Below, piece by piece: positions 1 through 9,562 of a DNA stretch of 64,000 nucleotides. The position numbers and the translations under genes are program-made. Location of the stretch: contig NZ_QVAI01000014.1 of the NCBI RefSeq assembly GCF_003427025.1, positions 124,001 through 188,000 of the forward strand, given 5' to 3'. The notes below the pieces were generated by a model, which was not told the origin of the DNA, did not search any database, and saw only the letters and a program-made list of their open reading frames with translations. The stretch comes from Jiangella endophytica (lineage in GTDB: Bacteria; Actinomycetota; Actinomycetes; Jiangellales; Jiangellaceae). Every line of letters starts with the position of its first letter. Position 1 is the stretch's first letter.

Positions 1-1467
1 ATCGGCGCGTAGTCGCCCTGCCGGGCGTCGAAGCCCCACCCGCCGCCGAGTTCGGCGATCCGCTCGAGCGCCACGGCGGGATGGGGCCCGTCGTGGCGGC
101 TGCGGTAGTTCTCGATCAGCTGGCGCAGCGGCGCGCTCAGCGCCGCGGCCACGAGGTCGACACCCCACGTCTCGTCGGCGTCGCCGCAGCCGGAGCGGGC
201 GGCGCGGACGGCGTCGGCGCACTCGTGCAGTGCCACGCCTCCGCCCGGCACGGCACCCCCGGAGGCCGCCAGTTCGAGCACCCGCTGCGCCTTCCCGGCG
301 AGGTCCGCGCGCAGCTGCCGCTCGGTCTCGGTGTAGCCGCCGACGACGATGACGCCCTGGGCGCCCGTCAGCCGGGCGATTCGCATCCGGGTCGCCCGCC
401 ACTCGTCCGAACCGCGCTCCATCGACACCGCCCGGCCGAGCAGGTGCCCGGCCCGCTCGGCCGTGTCCGCCGCGGTGCCCGCACCACCGCTGACGGTCAC
501 GTGCCGCCGGGTGAGCACGACGTGGCGGGCCGCGCCGCAGTGCTCGGGACGAAGCGCCCGGGGCGGGTGACCCACCGCGTCGCCGAGCAGCGTGGCCCCG
601 GTCAGGAGCGCGAGGTCGGCGACATCGTCGGGCACCTGACGCTCGATCGAGGCCAGCCGCATCGGCACGATCGCCAGCCGCGCGCGGTTGGCGAGCACGG
701 CCGCCTTCGCCCCGCCCTCGATCCCGCGCACGACCAGCAGCAGCGGCCGCCGCGACGCGAGCGCGTGCTCCAGGGCCGGGACGACGTCCGCGGCGGCCGT
801 GAGCGTCGCATCGGCCACCACGATCACGGGGTCCTGGAGCGCGACGTCCGTCGAGCCGTCCGGCAACACCTCGCGGAACGCCGGCTTGGCCCGCCACCGT
901 GCGCCGTCGACGTAGCCGCGGTCGACGCCGGGTGTGTCGCGTTCCTCGACGATCAGCGCGGCCCGCTCGCCGAGCAGGTCGAACAGTTCACCGAGCACGT
1001 CGGCCAGTTCGACGTCATGGCTCGCGCCCGCCGCGAGCCGGCGCAGATCGCCGGCGCCGCCGACCGGCACGGCCGCCGCGGTGAGCGCGGCGCAGGCCGC
1101 CGCCACCCCGCGGTCGATGCCGCGGCGGACGGCCACCGGATCGGCCCCGGCCACGACCAGCCGGGTCGCCCGGGCCACCATCGACCGTGCCAGCACCGCC
1201 AGGGTCGCCGCGCCGTCGCCGTTGCGCCGGCGGGTGGCCAGGCAGGACTCACGCAGCGCCATCACGCCGGCGTGCCGGCGCCGGTCGGACAGACCGGTGA
1301 TCCGGCGGGCGAGCACACCGGCGTCCTCGACGAACTCGGGCAGCGCCCGGCCGCTGTCGAGGAGCACCGGAGCGGCGACCGGGCCGTAGGTGCGCGCCAG
1401 CAGCGCCCCCAGCGTCTCCACCCCCGCCGCGAGCGACGCGACGGCGGCGGCCGGGCCGTCCCGGACG

Positions 1468-1475
<8 letters not shown>
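1..1475 (-). CDS. GroEL/Cpn60-like chaperonin homologue, partial (C-terminus beyond window)
   Basis: About 491 codons are visible from a GTG at 1475, and the reading frame is open to the window edge. The protein lines up with bacterial GroEL along its length: an N-terminal TYGP element (GroEL TLGP), NGDGAAT where GroEL has GDGTTT, the ADPVAVRRGID helix (GroEL MNPMDLKRGID), LLLVVRGIEGGA (apical domain), GAQGVIVVGG, PGGGVALHE, and near the edge GWGFDARQGDYAP (GroEL GYNAATEEY). Key ATPase features are eroded: GPKGR is replaced, DGTTT is DGAAT, and no Asp is visible at the D398 position because that segment is shorter. The start overlaps the stop of the preceding ABC ATPase, so translation is probably coupled. 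Family membership is read from the sequence. A role in folding, or as a scaffold for the transporter, is inference only. Confidence 0.8.
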
Positions 1476-2530
<1,055 letters not shown>

Positions 2531-2538
<8 letters not shown>

Positions 2539-3217
2539 CTACGCCTCCCGCGTGATCGACCAGGTTCGTGTGGAGCAATGCCAGGACGGCCGGCACCGCC
2601 AGCGCCGTTCCGGCGATCGTCAGCGCCCCGATGGCGGCGAACACCAGGGTGGCGAAGCCGGCCCGCGCGATCAGCCCCGGGGACCGCCAGACCAGCACCA
2701 GCGAACCCCGCAGCACGCCGGTGGTGGTCGCCTCCGGCACGCGGACCAGCAGCGGACCCCAGACCATCGAGACCGTGAACGCGAGCAGCGCCGCGACCTG
2801 CGCCACCACCGCCGCGACGGGATGCAGACCGGTCGCGAGGACGGCGGTCAGTGCGAGCGCGAGAACGGCGCCGAACAGCGGTCCCAGCACCCGCAGGCTC
2901 GGCAGCCAGGTCGACCGCACCGCGTGCACCGCCGCCCGGACGCCCACCTCGTCGCCGTCCAGCGCGGCCGCGGCCAGCGTGTACAGCGCACCGGTCGCGG
3001 GCACCACGGCCACGCTCGACACGATGAGCATGACGGCCCGGACTCCGGCCGGCAGACCAGGCAACGCGAACGCGAGCGCCGCCGGCAGCAGCGTGGCGGC
3101 CCAGGCCAGGCTCAGCCCGACCATCCGCTCGACCTGCTCGCCGAAGACCGCCAGGGCGCCGATGACCGGTCCGCGATGGTTCTCGCGGACGATGCCGCCG
3201 TCGTCGAAGAACGGCAT
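2531..3217 (-). CDS. DUF624/YesL-like integral membrane protein
   Basis: A 228-residue membrane protein with about five to six hydrophobic segments (around residues 35-60, 62-85, 105-130, 135-160 and 180-215). The N-terminal part, with a polar start, an early Gly-rich segment and a helix ending in WAATLLPAALAFALPG, together with the overall size and layout resembles the DUF624 (YesL) family. Such proteins are often encoded beside carbohydrate ABC transporters, and their biochemical role is unknown. It lies between two ATPase genes, 3 bases after the upstream stop and overlapping the downstream ATG by 8 bases, so it is certainly part of the operon. The family call is from memory of the pattern; the membrane topology is seen directly. 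Confidence 0.65.
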
Positions 3218-3220
3218 GGC

Positions 3221-4354
3221 CTACGCCGCCCCCGCGCCCAGGAGCAGCGAACGCTCCGTCACCGGATCGAACAGGTGCACCTTGCCGAGGTCGACGGCCA
3301 GCGGGACCTGCTCGCCGGCGAACCGGTCGGGCAGTCGTGCGGTGAAGCCGGCGGCGATGTCGAGATCGCCCTCCGGGCCCGGGACGGTGAGGTACACGGT
3401 CGAGCCCGCCGTCGTCGGCTCGATCAGCTCGACCCGCGCGGTGAACTTGTTGTGCTCGCCCACGTCGAACGGCGCCTGCCGCGGCGGGTGCAGGTCCTCG
3501 GGCCTGATGCCGACGGTGACCGGCCCGCCGACCCGCCCGGCCACGGCCGAGGCCGTCGTCGGCGGCAACCGCAGCGAGAACGCGGGCGCCTCGAGCCACA
3601 CGTCGTCGGCGTCGGCGCGCAGCGTGGCCTCGAACAGGTTGATGCTCGGGGTGCCGATGAAGAACGCCACGAACGCGCTGACCGGGTTCTCGTACAACTC
3701 CCGAGGCGTGCCGACCTGCTCGATCCGCCCACCCCGCATCACGGCCATCCGGTCGGCCATCGACATCGCCTCGGACTGGTCGTGCGTGACGTAGACCGTC
3801 GGCTTCCGCTGCCGCTGGTGCAGGGCGAGGATGTCCTCGCGGGCCTGGTGGCGCAGCTGAGCGTCGAGGTTGGACAGCGGCTCGTCATACAGGTAGGCCT
3901 GCGCGTCGCGCACCAGCGCCCGGGCCAACGCCACCCGCTGCCGCTCGCCGCCGGACAGCTGCCGCGGCTTGCGGCGCAGCAGGTGGTCGATGCGGAACGT
4001 CGCGGCCGCCTCGGGGACCTTCTGCTTGATCACCGACGTGGCCACGCGCCGCGACCGCAGCCCGTAGGCGATGTTCTCGCGCACGGACAGGTGCGGGAAG
4101 ATCGCGTAGTCCTGGAACACCATCGCGATGTCGCGGTCGCGCGGCCGGGTCTCGTTGACGACCACGGAGTTCATCCGCAGCTCGCCGTCGTCGATCGACT
4201 CCAGGCCGGCGATCATCCGCAGCGTGGTCGTCTTGCCGCAGCCCGACGGGCCGACCAGGACGAAGAACTCGCCCTCGCCGACCTCGAACTCGACACCGTC
4301 GACGGCGGTCTTGTCGCCGAACCGCTTGGTCAGCCGGGTGGCGGTGATGGTCAC
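3221..4354 (-). CDS. Sugar ABC transporter ATP-binding protein (MalK/UgpC type), second copy in operon
   Basis: A 377-residue ATPase starting at GTG 4354; a GAGGAG ribosome-binding site lies 6 bases upstream, which decides against the longer open frame. It has Walker A GPSGCGKTT, Q-loop MVFQDYAIFPH, signature LSGGERQRVALARAL, Walker B AYLYDEPLSNLD, H-loop YVTHDQSE, and then a C-terminal TOBE/OB half with GIRPEDLHPP. It shares the NLDAQLRHQAREDILALH helix with the 1468-2538 gene (NLDPKLRHHARRDIVAIH), so these two look like close paralogues, while the 4386-5507 copy is more distant. It lies 31 bases after the preceding ATPase gene. It presumably powers the permease pair encoded upstream in the same operon. 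Confidence 0.93.
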   Translation of the reverse strand: MTITATRLTKRFGDKTAVDGVEFEVGEGEFFVLVGPSGCGKTTTLRMIAGLESIDDGELRMNSVVVNETRPRDRDIAMVFQDYAIFPHLSVRENIAYGLRSRRVATSVIKQKVPEAAATFRIDHLLRRKPRQLSGGERQRVALARALVRDAQAYLYDEPLSNLDAQLRHQAREDILALHQRQRKPTVYVTHDQSEAMSMADRMAVMRGGRIEQVGTPRELYENPVSAFVAFFIGTPSINLFEATLRADADDVWLEAPAFSLRLPPTTASAVAGRVGGPVTVGIRPEDLHPPRQAPFDVGEHNKFTARVELIEPTTAGSTVYLTVPGPEGDLDIAAGFTARLPDRFAGEQVPLAVDLGKVHLFDPVTERSLLLGAGAA

Positions 4355-4385
4355 ATCGTGCTCCTCACGCGATCCAGGAACGCTG

Positions 4386-5507
4386 TCAGAAGAAATCGGG
4401 CGGGCCCGGCGTGTGCAGGGCGACCTCGTCGTCGGCGCCGAAGAACGCGGCGGCGTCCCAGTCGGGCACGAGCCGCAGCCCCTCGGCGGTCGTGCCGGCC
4501 GGGACGACCACGGTCGCACGAGCGCCCGCCACCGTGCCATGCGCCAGGGTCAGGCGTTCGGCCGGCACGGACTCGATCCGGTCGACGGCCATCGGCGCGC
4601 CCTGTCCCGGCTCGGCCCCGGCCACGCGCCAGGCCTCCGGCCGCACCCCGACCCGGACCGGCCCCGGCGCCAGCCGGTCGGCGAGGCCGGCCGGCAGCGG
4701 CCAGCTGACCTCGCCGGCGTGGACGGCGCGATCGGCGACGGTCGCGGGCAGCACCGTCAACGGCCGGCTGCCGAAGAACGAGGCGACGAACAGGTTCGCC
4801 GGCGAGTAGTACAGCTCGTCGAACGAGCCGACCTGGACGACCCGGCCGGCCCGCAGCAGCGCGATCCGGTCGCCCATGAAGACGGCTTCCTGCTGGTCGT
4901 GCGTCACGAACATGGTCGTGACGCCGTACCGCTTGAGCAGCTTCGCCATCTCCATGCGGGTGCTCTCGCGCAGTTTCGCGTCGAGGTTGACGATGGGCTC
5001 GTCCATCAGGAACAGCGTGGGGTCGCGGACGACGCAGCGGGCGATCGCGACCCGCTGCTGCTCGCCGCCGGAGAGGGTCGTCGTCTGCTGGCCGAGCAGC
5101 AACTCGAACCCGACGCCCATGATGTCGGCGATCTCCTTCGCCCGCGCCCGCGACTCCTCCTCGGTGCGGCGGTGGACGTCGAAGTAGTACTTGAGGTTCC
5201 CGGCGCCCTTCATGGTCGGGTAGAGGGCGTAGTCCTGGAACACCATGCCGATGCCGCGGGACTGCGGCGGCACGTCGGCGACGTCGTGCTCGTCGTAGTA
5301 GACGGTGCCGGAGTCGGCCGTCTCCAGACCGGCGACCAGCCGCAGGAGCGTGCTCTTGCCGCAGCCGGACGGCCCGACGACGCTGACCGTCTCGCCGTCG
5401 GCGATGTCGAGGCTGATGTGGTCCAGCGCCGGCGGCTCGTCCGCGGCGGTCCGCAGGCTGCCCTCACGCACGTACTGCTTGGTGACGTCAGCTATCCGAA
5501 TGCGCAT
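4386..5507 (-). CDS. Sugar ABC transporter ATP-binding protein (MalK/UgpC type), first copy in operon
   Basis: A 373-residue ATPase starting at ATG 5507, 8 bases after the permease stop. Walker A is GPSGCGKST, the Q-loop MVFQDYALYPT, the signature LSGGEQQRVAIARCV, Walker B LFLMDEPIVNLD and the H-loop FVTHDQQE. It differs from its two neighbours in lacking the LRHQAR-type helix (here LRESTRMEMAKLLKRYG, the more usual MalK form) and in its regulatory C-terminal domain (VRVGVRPEAWRV). Being directly after the permeases, it is the best candidate for the dedicated transport ATPase. Whether the other two form heterodimers with it cannot be told from sequence. Confidence 0.93.
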   Translation of the reverse strand: MRIRIADVTKQYVREGSLRTAADEPPALDHISLDIADGETVSVVGPSGCGKSTLLRLVAGLETADSGTVYYDEHDVADVPPQSRGIGMVFQDYALYPTMKGAGNLKYYFDVHRRTEEESRARAKEIADIMGVGFELLLGQQTTTLSGGEQQRVAIARCVVRDPTLFLMDEPIVNLDAKLRESTRMEMAKLLKRYGVTTMFVTHDQQEAVFMGDRIALLRAGRVVQVGSFDELYYSPANLFVASFFGSRPLTVLPATVADRAVHAGEVSWPLPAGLADRLAPGPVRVGVRPEAWRVAGAEPGQGAPMAVDRIESVPAERLTLAHGTVAGARATVVVPAGTTAEGLRLVPDWDAAAFFGADDEVALHTPGPPDFF

Positions 5508-5515
5508 GTCATCGC

Positions 5516-6535
5516 CTACTTCAGTCCGCGGATCTTGATGCCGCGCAGCAGGTACTCGCGGCACACCAGGAAGGCGATGAAGATCGGGATCGACTGCAGG
5601 ATGGCGAGCACCATCATCCCGTTCCAGGTCAGCCCGGAGTTGAGCAGGTCACCCATGCCCTCGGCCTGTGCGGCCGCTCCGCCGCCGGTCGAGCCGGCCG
5701 TCGACAGCCGCTCGATCAGCTGATAGGTCGCGACCGACATCGTCACCTTCTCCGGGCTCTGCAGCGTGACCAGTTGCCACAGGAAGTTGTCCCACACCGA
5801 CCCGAAGCTCATGTAGGCCGTGACCGCGAACACCGGCACCGCCATCGGCATCACGATGCGGCGGAAGATGTTCAACTCCGATCCGCCGTCGACGCGGGCC
5901 GCGTTGATCACCGAGTTCGGGATCGTGTCGAAGAACCCCTTGAACAGCAGGAAGTTGAACGGCACGAAGATCGCCGGCAGGATCACCGCCCACGGTGTGT
6001 CCCACAGCCGCAGGGTGGGGAACTCGGTGTCGGTTCCGGGGATCATCGGCGCGTCCGGCATCGTGAACGGGAAGTTCAGCGTCAGCAGGTACATCGGCAC
6101 CAGCGTCACGACGAACGGCACCATCATCGTCCCGATGAAGAACAGGAACGACACCCGCGCGCCGCGCCCGCTCTGCAGCTTGCTGTTGGCGTAGGCCGCC
6201 AGCGCCGTCACCGGCAGGCCGATGCCCACCGCGATCACCGTGATGAACGCCGAGTTGGCGAAGTAGACCCAGAACGGCTCCTTCACCAGCTGGACGATCT
6301 GGGACTCGTCGCCGATGCGCAGGACGAGCTTCCAGGCGTCGAACGTGATCGCGGACGGGATGAACGTCGGCGGGTTGCGGACCACCTCGGCGCCGGGCTT
6401 CAGCGACGTGCTGATGATGTAGTAGAAGGGCAGCAGGTGCAGCAGCACACCGATGCCGAGGAATCCGGCGATGGCGGCGCGGCTGTACCGGAGTTTCGGC
6501 TGTCGCATCCCCACCTTGGGCAGCAGGGCCGGCAT
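5516..6535 (-). CDS. Carbohydrate ABC transporter permease (MalG type)
   Basis: Inner-membrane permease of about 339 residues with a first transmembrane helix (FLGIGVLLHLLPFYYII), a typical ISTSLKPGAEV periplasmic start and several further helices. The EAA cytoplasmic loop that contacts the ATPase reads NAARVDGGSELNIFRRIVMP. The C-terminus is the usual REYLLRGIKIRGLK. The ATG at 6535 overlaps the stop of the preceding permease (TGATG); a GTG one codon earlier is also possible. It forms a heterodimer with the 6535-7509 product. Substrate by context: beta-glucan oligosaccharides. Confidence 0.93.
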   Translation of the reverse strand: MPALLPKVGMRQPKLRYSRAAIAGFLGIGVLLHLLPFYYIISTSLKPGAEVVRNPPTFIPSAITFDAWKLVLRIGDESQIVQLVKEPFWVYFANSAFITVIAVGIGLPVTALAAYANSKLQSGRGARVSFLFFIGTMMVPFVVTLVPMYLLTLNFPFTMPDAPMIPGTDTEFPTLRLWDTPWAVILPAIFVPFNFLLFKGFFDTIPNSVINAARVDGGSELNIFRRIVMPMAVPVFAVTAYMSFGSVWDNFLWQLVTLQSPEKVTMSVATYQLIERLSTAGSTGGGAAAQAEGMGDLLNSGLTWNGMMVLAILQSIPIFIAFLVCREYLLRGIKIRGLK

Positions 6536-7509
6536 CACAGATCACCCTTTCGCGTCACGAACTCGCGCAGACTCCGCCGCGGCGGAGCATCCGGATCCTC
6601 GCGGATCGCGAACCGCATGATGCCGACGATGAGCATGATGAGCACGAACAGCAGGATCGACAGCGCGGTCGCGTCGGCGTACCGCAGCTGGTTCAGGATG
6701 TCGTAGACATACATCACCGCCGTGCGGCTGGCTCCGCCCGGACCGCCGTTGGTCATGAGCTTCGGCCACTCGAACTGCTGCAGGTTCCCGATGACCGCGA
6801 ACATCAGCATCATCAGGATCACCGGCCGCATGCGTGGCAGCGAGATCGTCCAGATCTTGCGCCAGAAGCCCGCGCCCTCGATCTCGGCCGCCTCGTAGTA
6901 CGACGTCGGCACGCTCTGCAGCGTGGCCAGGTAGATGAGCCCCGGCCCGTACAGCACCAGGCCCGGGATGACCAGCCAGAACAGCACTTGGTCGCTGCTG
7001 TTGAGGAACGGCTGGCGATCGAACCCGAGACCCGTCGCGATCGACTGCAGCAACCCGTAGTCGGTGTTGTAGACGTAGCGCCACAGGATCGCGGTGCCCA
7101 CCGAGCTCAGTGGCAGGAACCAGAGCAGCATCATCCAGCGCATGGTCCGGCGCGGCATCTCCATCAGCAGGATCGCGACGAAGATCGGCACGACGAACGT
7201 CAGCACGATCGACAGCACCGCGAAGATGATCGAGACCCGGAAAGCGTCGGCCACCAGCGGATCGTTGATCATCCGCTCGTAGCTCTCGAAGCCGGTGAAC
7301 GTGACGTCGCCCCGCAGGCGTGCGTCGGTGAAACTCAGGACGAACGACGTCGCCAGCGGATACCAGCCCCACACCAGATTGAGGAGCAGGGCGGGCCCGA
7401 GGAAGATCCAGAGCCGGCGGCGTCGGCGTGAACGGCTCGACGTCGTCGGTTGCCGGGTGTCCGCCTCGGCCGCGGCGGCGTCGTCGTCGACGACGATGTC
7501 GGTGGTCAT
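6535..7509 (-). CDS. Carbohydrate ABC transporter permease (MalF type)
   Basis: A 324-residue permease with an acidic cytoplasmic N-terminus, an Arg-rich segment (SRSRRRRRL) before helix 1 (WIFLGPALLLNLVWGWYPL), the usual SFTDARL loop and about six helices. The EAA loop is AAEIEGAGFWRKIWTISLP. It is encoded 12 bases after the binding-protein gene and overlaps the MalG-type permease, giving the standard binding protein-permease-permease order. It acts as the second half of the translocation pore. Confidence 0.93.
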   Translation of the reverse strand: MTTDIVVDDDAAAAEADTRQPTTSSRSRRRRRLWIFLGPALLLNLVWGWYPLATSFVLSFTDARLRGDVTFTGFESYERMINDPLVADAFRVSIIFAVLSIVLTFVVPIFVAILLMEMPRRTMRWMMLLWFLPLSSVGTAILWRYVYNTDYGLLQSIATGLGFDRQPFLNSSDQVLFWLVIPGLVLYGPGLIYLATLQSVPTSYYEAAEIEGAGFWRKIWTISLPRMRPVILMMLMFAVIGNLQQFEWPKLMTNGGPGGASRTAVMYVYDILNQLRYADATALSILLFVLIMLIVGIMRFAIREDPDAPPRRSLREFVTRKGDL

Positions 7510-7521
7510 TCAGTGGTCACC

Positions 7522-9231
7522 TCAGCCGAGAGCGGGCCGGACGTGCTCCTCCAGCCACGGTTCGAACGTGTCCCGGTGGAACTCGGGGGCGTTCTCCTCC
7601 CAGTGCGTGGCGAGCGCGTCGTAGTACTCGCTCGCCCCGGCGGCGAAGTCGTCCCACGGCACACTGGAGGAGAAGCTGGCCGCCTGGTCGTTGCGCACGC
7701 TGCTGAGATTGTCCAGGTCGCCGGCGACATCGGGCTCGGAGGGCTCGTACCACCACTTCGTCATGGCGTCGTTCAGCGCCTCGTCGCCGGGGCCGGGGTT
7801 GGTCTCGACCGGGATGAACCAGAGCGGGTCGGGGCGCTGGGCCAGCTCGGCGATCTCGCCCACCGAGGCGGCGATCTTCTCGCCCCAGCCCTCCGCGAGC
7901 GATCCCGGCAGCCCCTCGATGACCTCGGTGAACACGGGGTATGCGCGGGCGCCCTGCCAGACCGAGCGCAGGTCCTGCGCCGCGTCGAACTGGGCCTTGC
8001 CGCGCGACACCTGACCGTCGGTGTTCATGTACATGTGCAGGCTGAACGCCGCGGTCAGCTCGTCCTTCCCGAGCTCGGGATCGAACGAGACGGCCTGGAG
8101 GATGTTCTCGCAGGAGCTCGGGCCGGCGTTGCCGTTCAGTCCCGCCGGGAGCGCCACGATGCCGGTGACGTCGTCGAGCGGCAGCCCGGCGCGGTCGGCC
8201 AGCGCGACCGGCCCGTCCTCGGCGTCCGGGCCCTGGAGGAGCATGTCGATCGAGTTGATGTGCATGGCGATCTCGCCGCGGTTGAACGCGTGCCGCGGCG
8301 CCCACGGGTCGTCACCGGTGCCGATGTCGGCCAGCGCCGACTCGTCCTCGAAGATCATGCCGCGGATGTTCGCGACCGCCTCAGCATGCGCCTCGGCCTG
8401 GAGGCCGTAGTCGTAGCGCCACCACCACGGTCCGTCCGGGTTGGGCAGCCGGCCGAGCACCTCAGCGCCCTCGGCCGTCTTGAACGCGTAGTTCATCGGC
8501 GAGGTGCGCAGCATGATGCCCTTGCGTCCGTCGGCGTTCAACGCCAGGGCCAGCGCCCGCAGGTCCGCCCACGTCCAGCCGAGTTCCGGCTGCGGCAGGC
8601 CGAGCTGGTCGACGAGGTCGCGCCGGTAGTGCACGACCTCGCCGATGCTGAACGTCAGCGGCGCTCCGTAGTACCGGCCGTCGACCCCCCAGTTGCGCTC
8701 CCAGACCATGCGCGCGGTGTCGGTCATGCGGCCGACGACGTCGAAGGACGCCACCAGGTCGGTGGTGTCGGCCGCCAGCTGCTGGGCGAAGGCCTGCTTG
8801 ATGCCCTCGTTGTTCCAGCTGCCGATGACGTTGGCGTAGTAGATGGCCGGCGCGGTGCCGCCCGCGATCGCGGTGACCATCGCGTCCTTGTTCCAGACGT
8901 CGACGTTGGCGGCTTCGAGCTTCACGGCCGGGTTCTCGTCGAGCCAGGCCTGCAGGGTGTCCGCGTAGATCTTGTTCGAGGGGTCGTCGGCCTGTGCGGC
9001 CTCGTCGGGAACCGCCTTGTACGGACCGGCGTCGCTCACCAGGAGCGTGGCGTCGGCGAGTTCCGTCGGCAGCGGCTCGGGTTCGCCGCTGGGGTCGTCC
9101 TGGTCGGACGAACAGGCCGACAGGCTCACCAGGCCGGCACCGACGATGCCGACGCCCGCCGAAGCTCGCAGGAAGGACCGTCGCGTCAGGATGGGGCGTG
9201 CGCCTGATGCCCGGGGGATCCGGATGGTCAT
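7522..9231 (-). CDS. Extracellular solute-binding lipoprotein of sugar ABC transporter
   Basis: A 569-residue binding protein. The start at ATG 9231 is supported by an AAGGAG site just upstream and by the signal sequence. That signal is a twin-arginine type (TRRSFLRAS), followed by a hydrophobic core and a lipobox LSAC near residue 35, so it should be Tat-exported and lipid-anchored. The mature part is a family 1-like sugar-binding protein (GGTAPAIYYANVIGSW, WTWADLRALALALN, NRGEIAMHINSID). At about 570 residues it is longer than the usual 420-450, as seen in binding proteins for larger oligosaccharides. It is the first gene of the eight-gene leftward operon, divergent from a secreted GH16 enzyme, so beta-glucan oligosaccharides are the likely ligand. 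Confidence 0.9.
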   Translation of the reverse strand: MTIRIPRASGARPILTRRSFLRASAGVGIVGAGLVSLSACSSDQDDPSGEPEPLPTELADATLLVSDAGPYKAVPDEAAQADDPSNKIYADTLQAWLDENPAVKLEAANVDVWNKDAMVTAIAGGTAPAIYYANVIGSWNNEGIKQAFAQQLAADTTDLVASFDVVGRMTDTARMVWERNWGVDGRYYGAPLTFSIGEVVHYRRDLVDQLGLPQPELGWTWADLRALALALNADGRKGIMLRTSPMNYAFKTAEGAEVLGRLPNPDGPWWWRYDYGLQAEAHAEAVANIRGMIFEDESALADIGTGDDPWAPRHAFNRGEIAMHINSIDMLLQGPDAEDGPVALADRAGLPLDDVTGIVALPAGLNGNAGPSSCENILQAVSFDPELGKDELTAAFSLHMYMNTDGQVSRGKAQFDAAQDLRSVWQGARAYPVFTEVIEGLPGSLAEGWGEKIAASVGEIAELAQRPDPLWFIPVETNPGPGDEALNDAMTKWWYEPSEPDVAGDLDNLSSVRNDQAASFSSSVPWDDFAAGASEYYDALATHWEENAPEFHRDTFEPWLEEHVRPALG

Positions 9232-9358
9232 GGGTACTCCTTGCTCCTCGATGAGCCGTAGGAATGCTGCCGGGTCGGCTGAAACGTCTGCGGAGTGCGC
9301 CTCGATCGGACGAACCTGCCGAGCGGGCCAGGTGGGGTGTTTCCGGCTCGAGGCTTCC

Positions 9359-9399
9359 TTCAAGCCATAATTGAAGCCTCGACGTTTTGACGGTGTCAA
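9359..9399 (-). promoter_or_regulatory. Leftward promoter with operator site 1 (probable ROK regulator)
   Basis: On the minus strand a -35 TTGACA (9399-9394) is followed after 18 bases by TTCAAT (9375-9370). The -10 is covered by the site TTCAAGCCATAATTGAAG (9359-9376 on the plus strand), a TTCAA-N7-TTGAA inverted repeat. A second, longer inverted repeat, TCGAGGCTTC (9348-9357) and GAAGCCTCGA (9373-9382), overlaps it. Position over the -10 predicts repression of the ABC operon. The link to the ROK protein is inference. Confidence 0.6.
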
Positions 9400-9433
9400 G
9401 AGTTCGGTCAGGAGTCGGGGCGTCGTTTCCCCC

Positions 9434-9467
9434 TTGTTACATCTCTTCGTTCAAGGCATAGTCGAAG
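9434..9467 (+). promoter_or_regulatory. Rightward promoter with operator site 2 (probable ROK regulator)
   Basis: The site TTCAAGGCATAGTCGAAG (9450-9467) matches site 1 at 15 of 18 positions. A possible -35 TTGTTA (9434-9439) and -10 CATAGT (9457-9462), spaced by 17 bases, place the operator over the -10 of the secreted GH16 gene. Together with site 1 it fills most of the 331-base gap between the divergent genes; nothing else is seen in that gap. Confidence 0.55.
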
Positions 9468-9562
9468 TCCGCGCGGTGACCACCTGTCACCCGGGAGAGG
9501 CGGTCGCACCCCTCTCCGGCAGGTCACATCCGATCGATGACGAACGGAAAGGGACTCCAGCC

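Noticed and set aside
3221-4540. Longer 439-codon version of the second ATPase
   Set aside because: The extra N-terminus is Arg/Pro-rich and overlaps the preceding ATPase gene. GTG 4354 has GAGGAG at proper spacing and begins the conserved domain.
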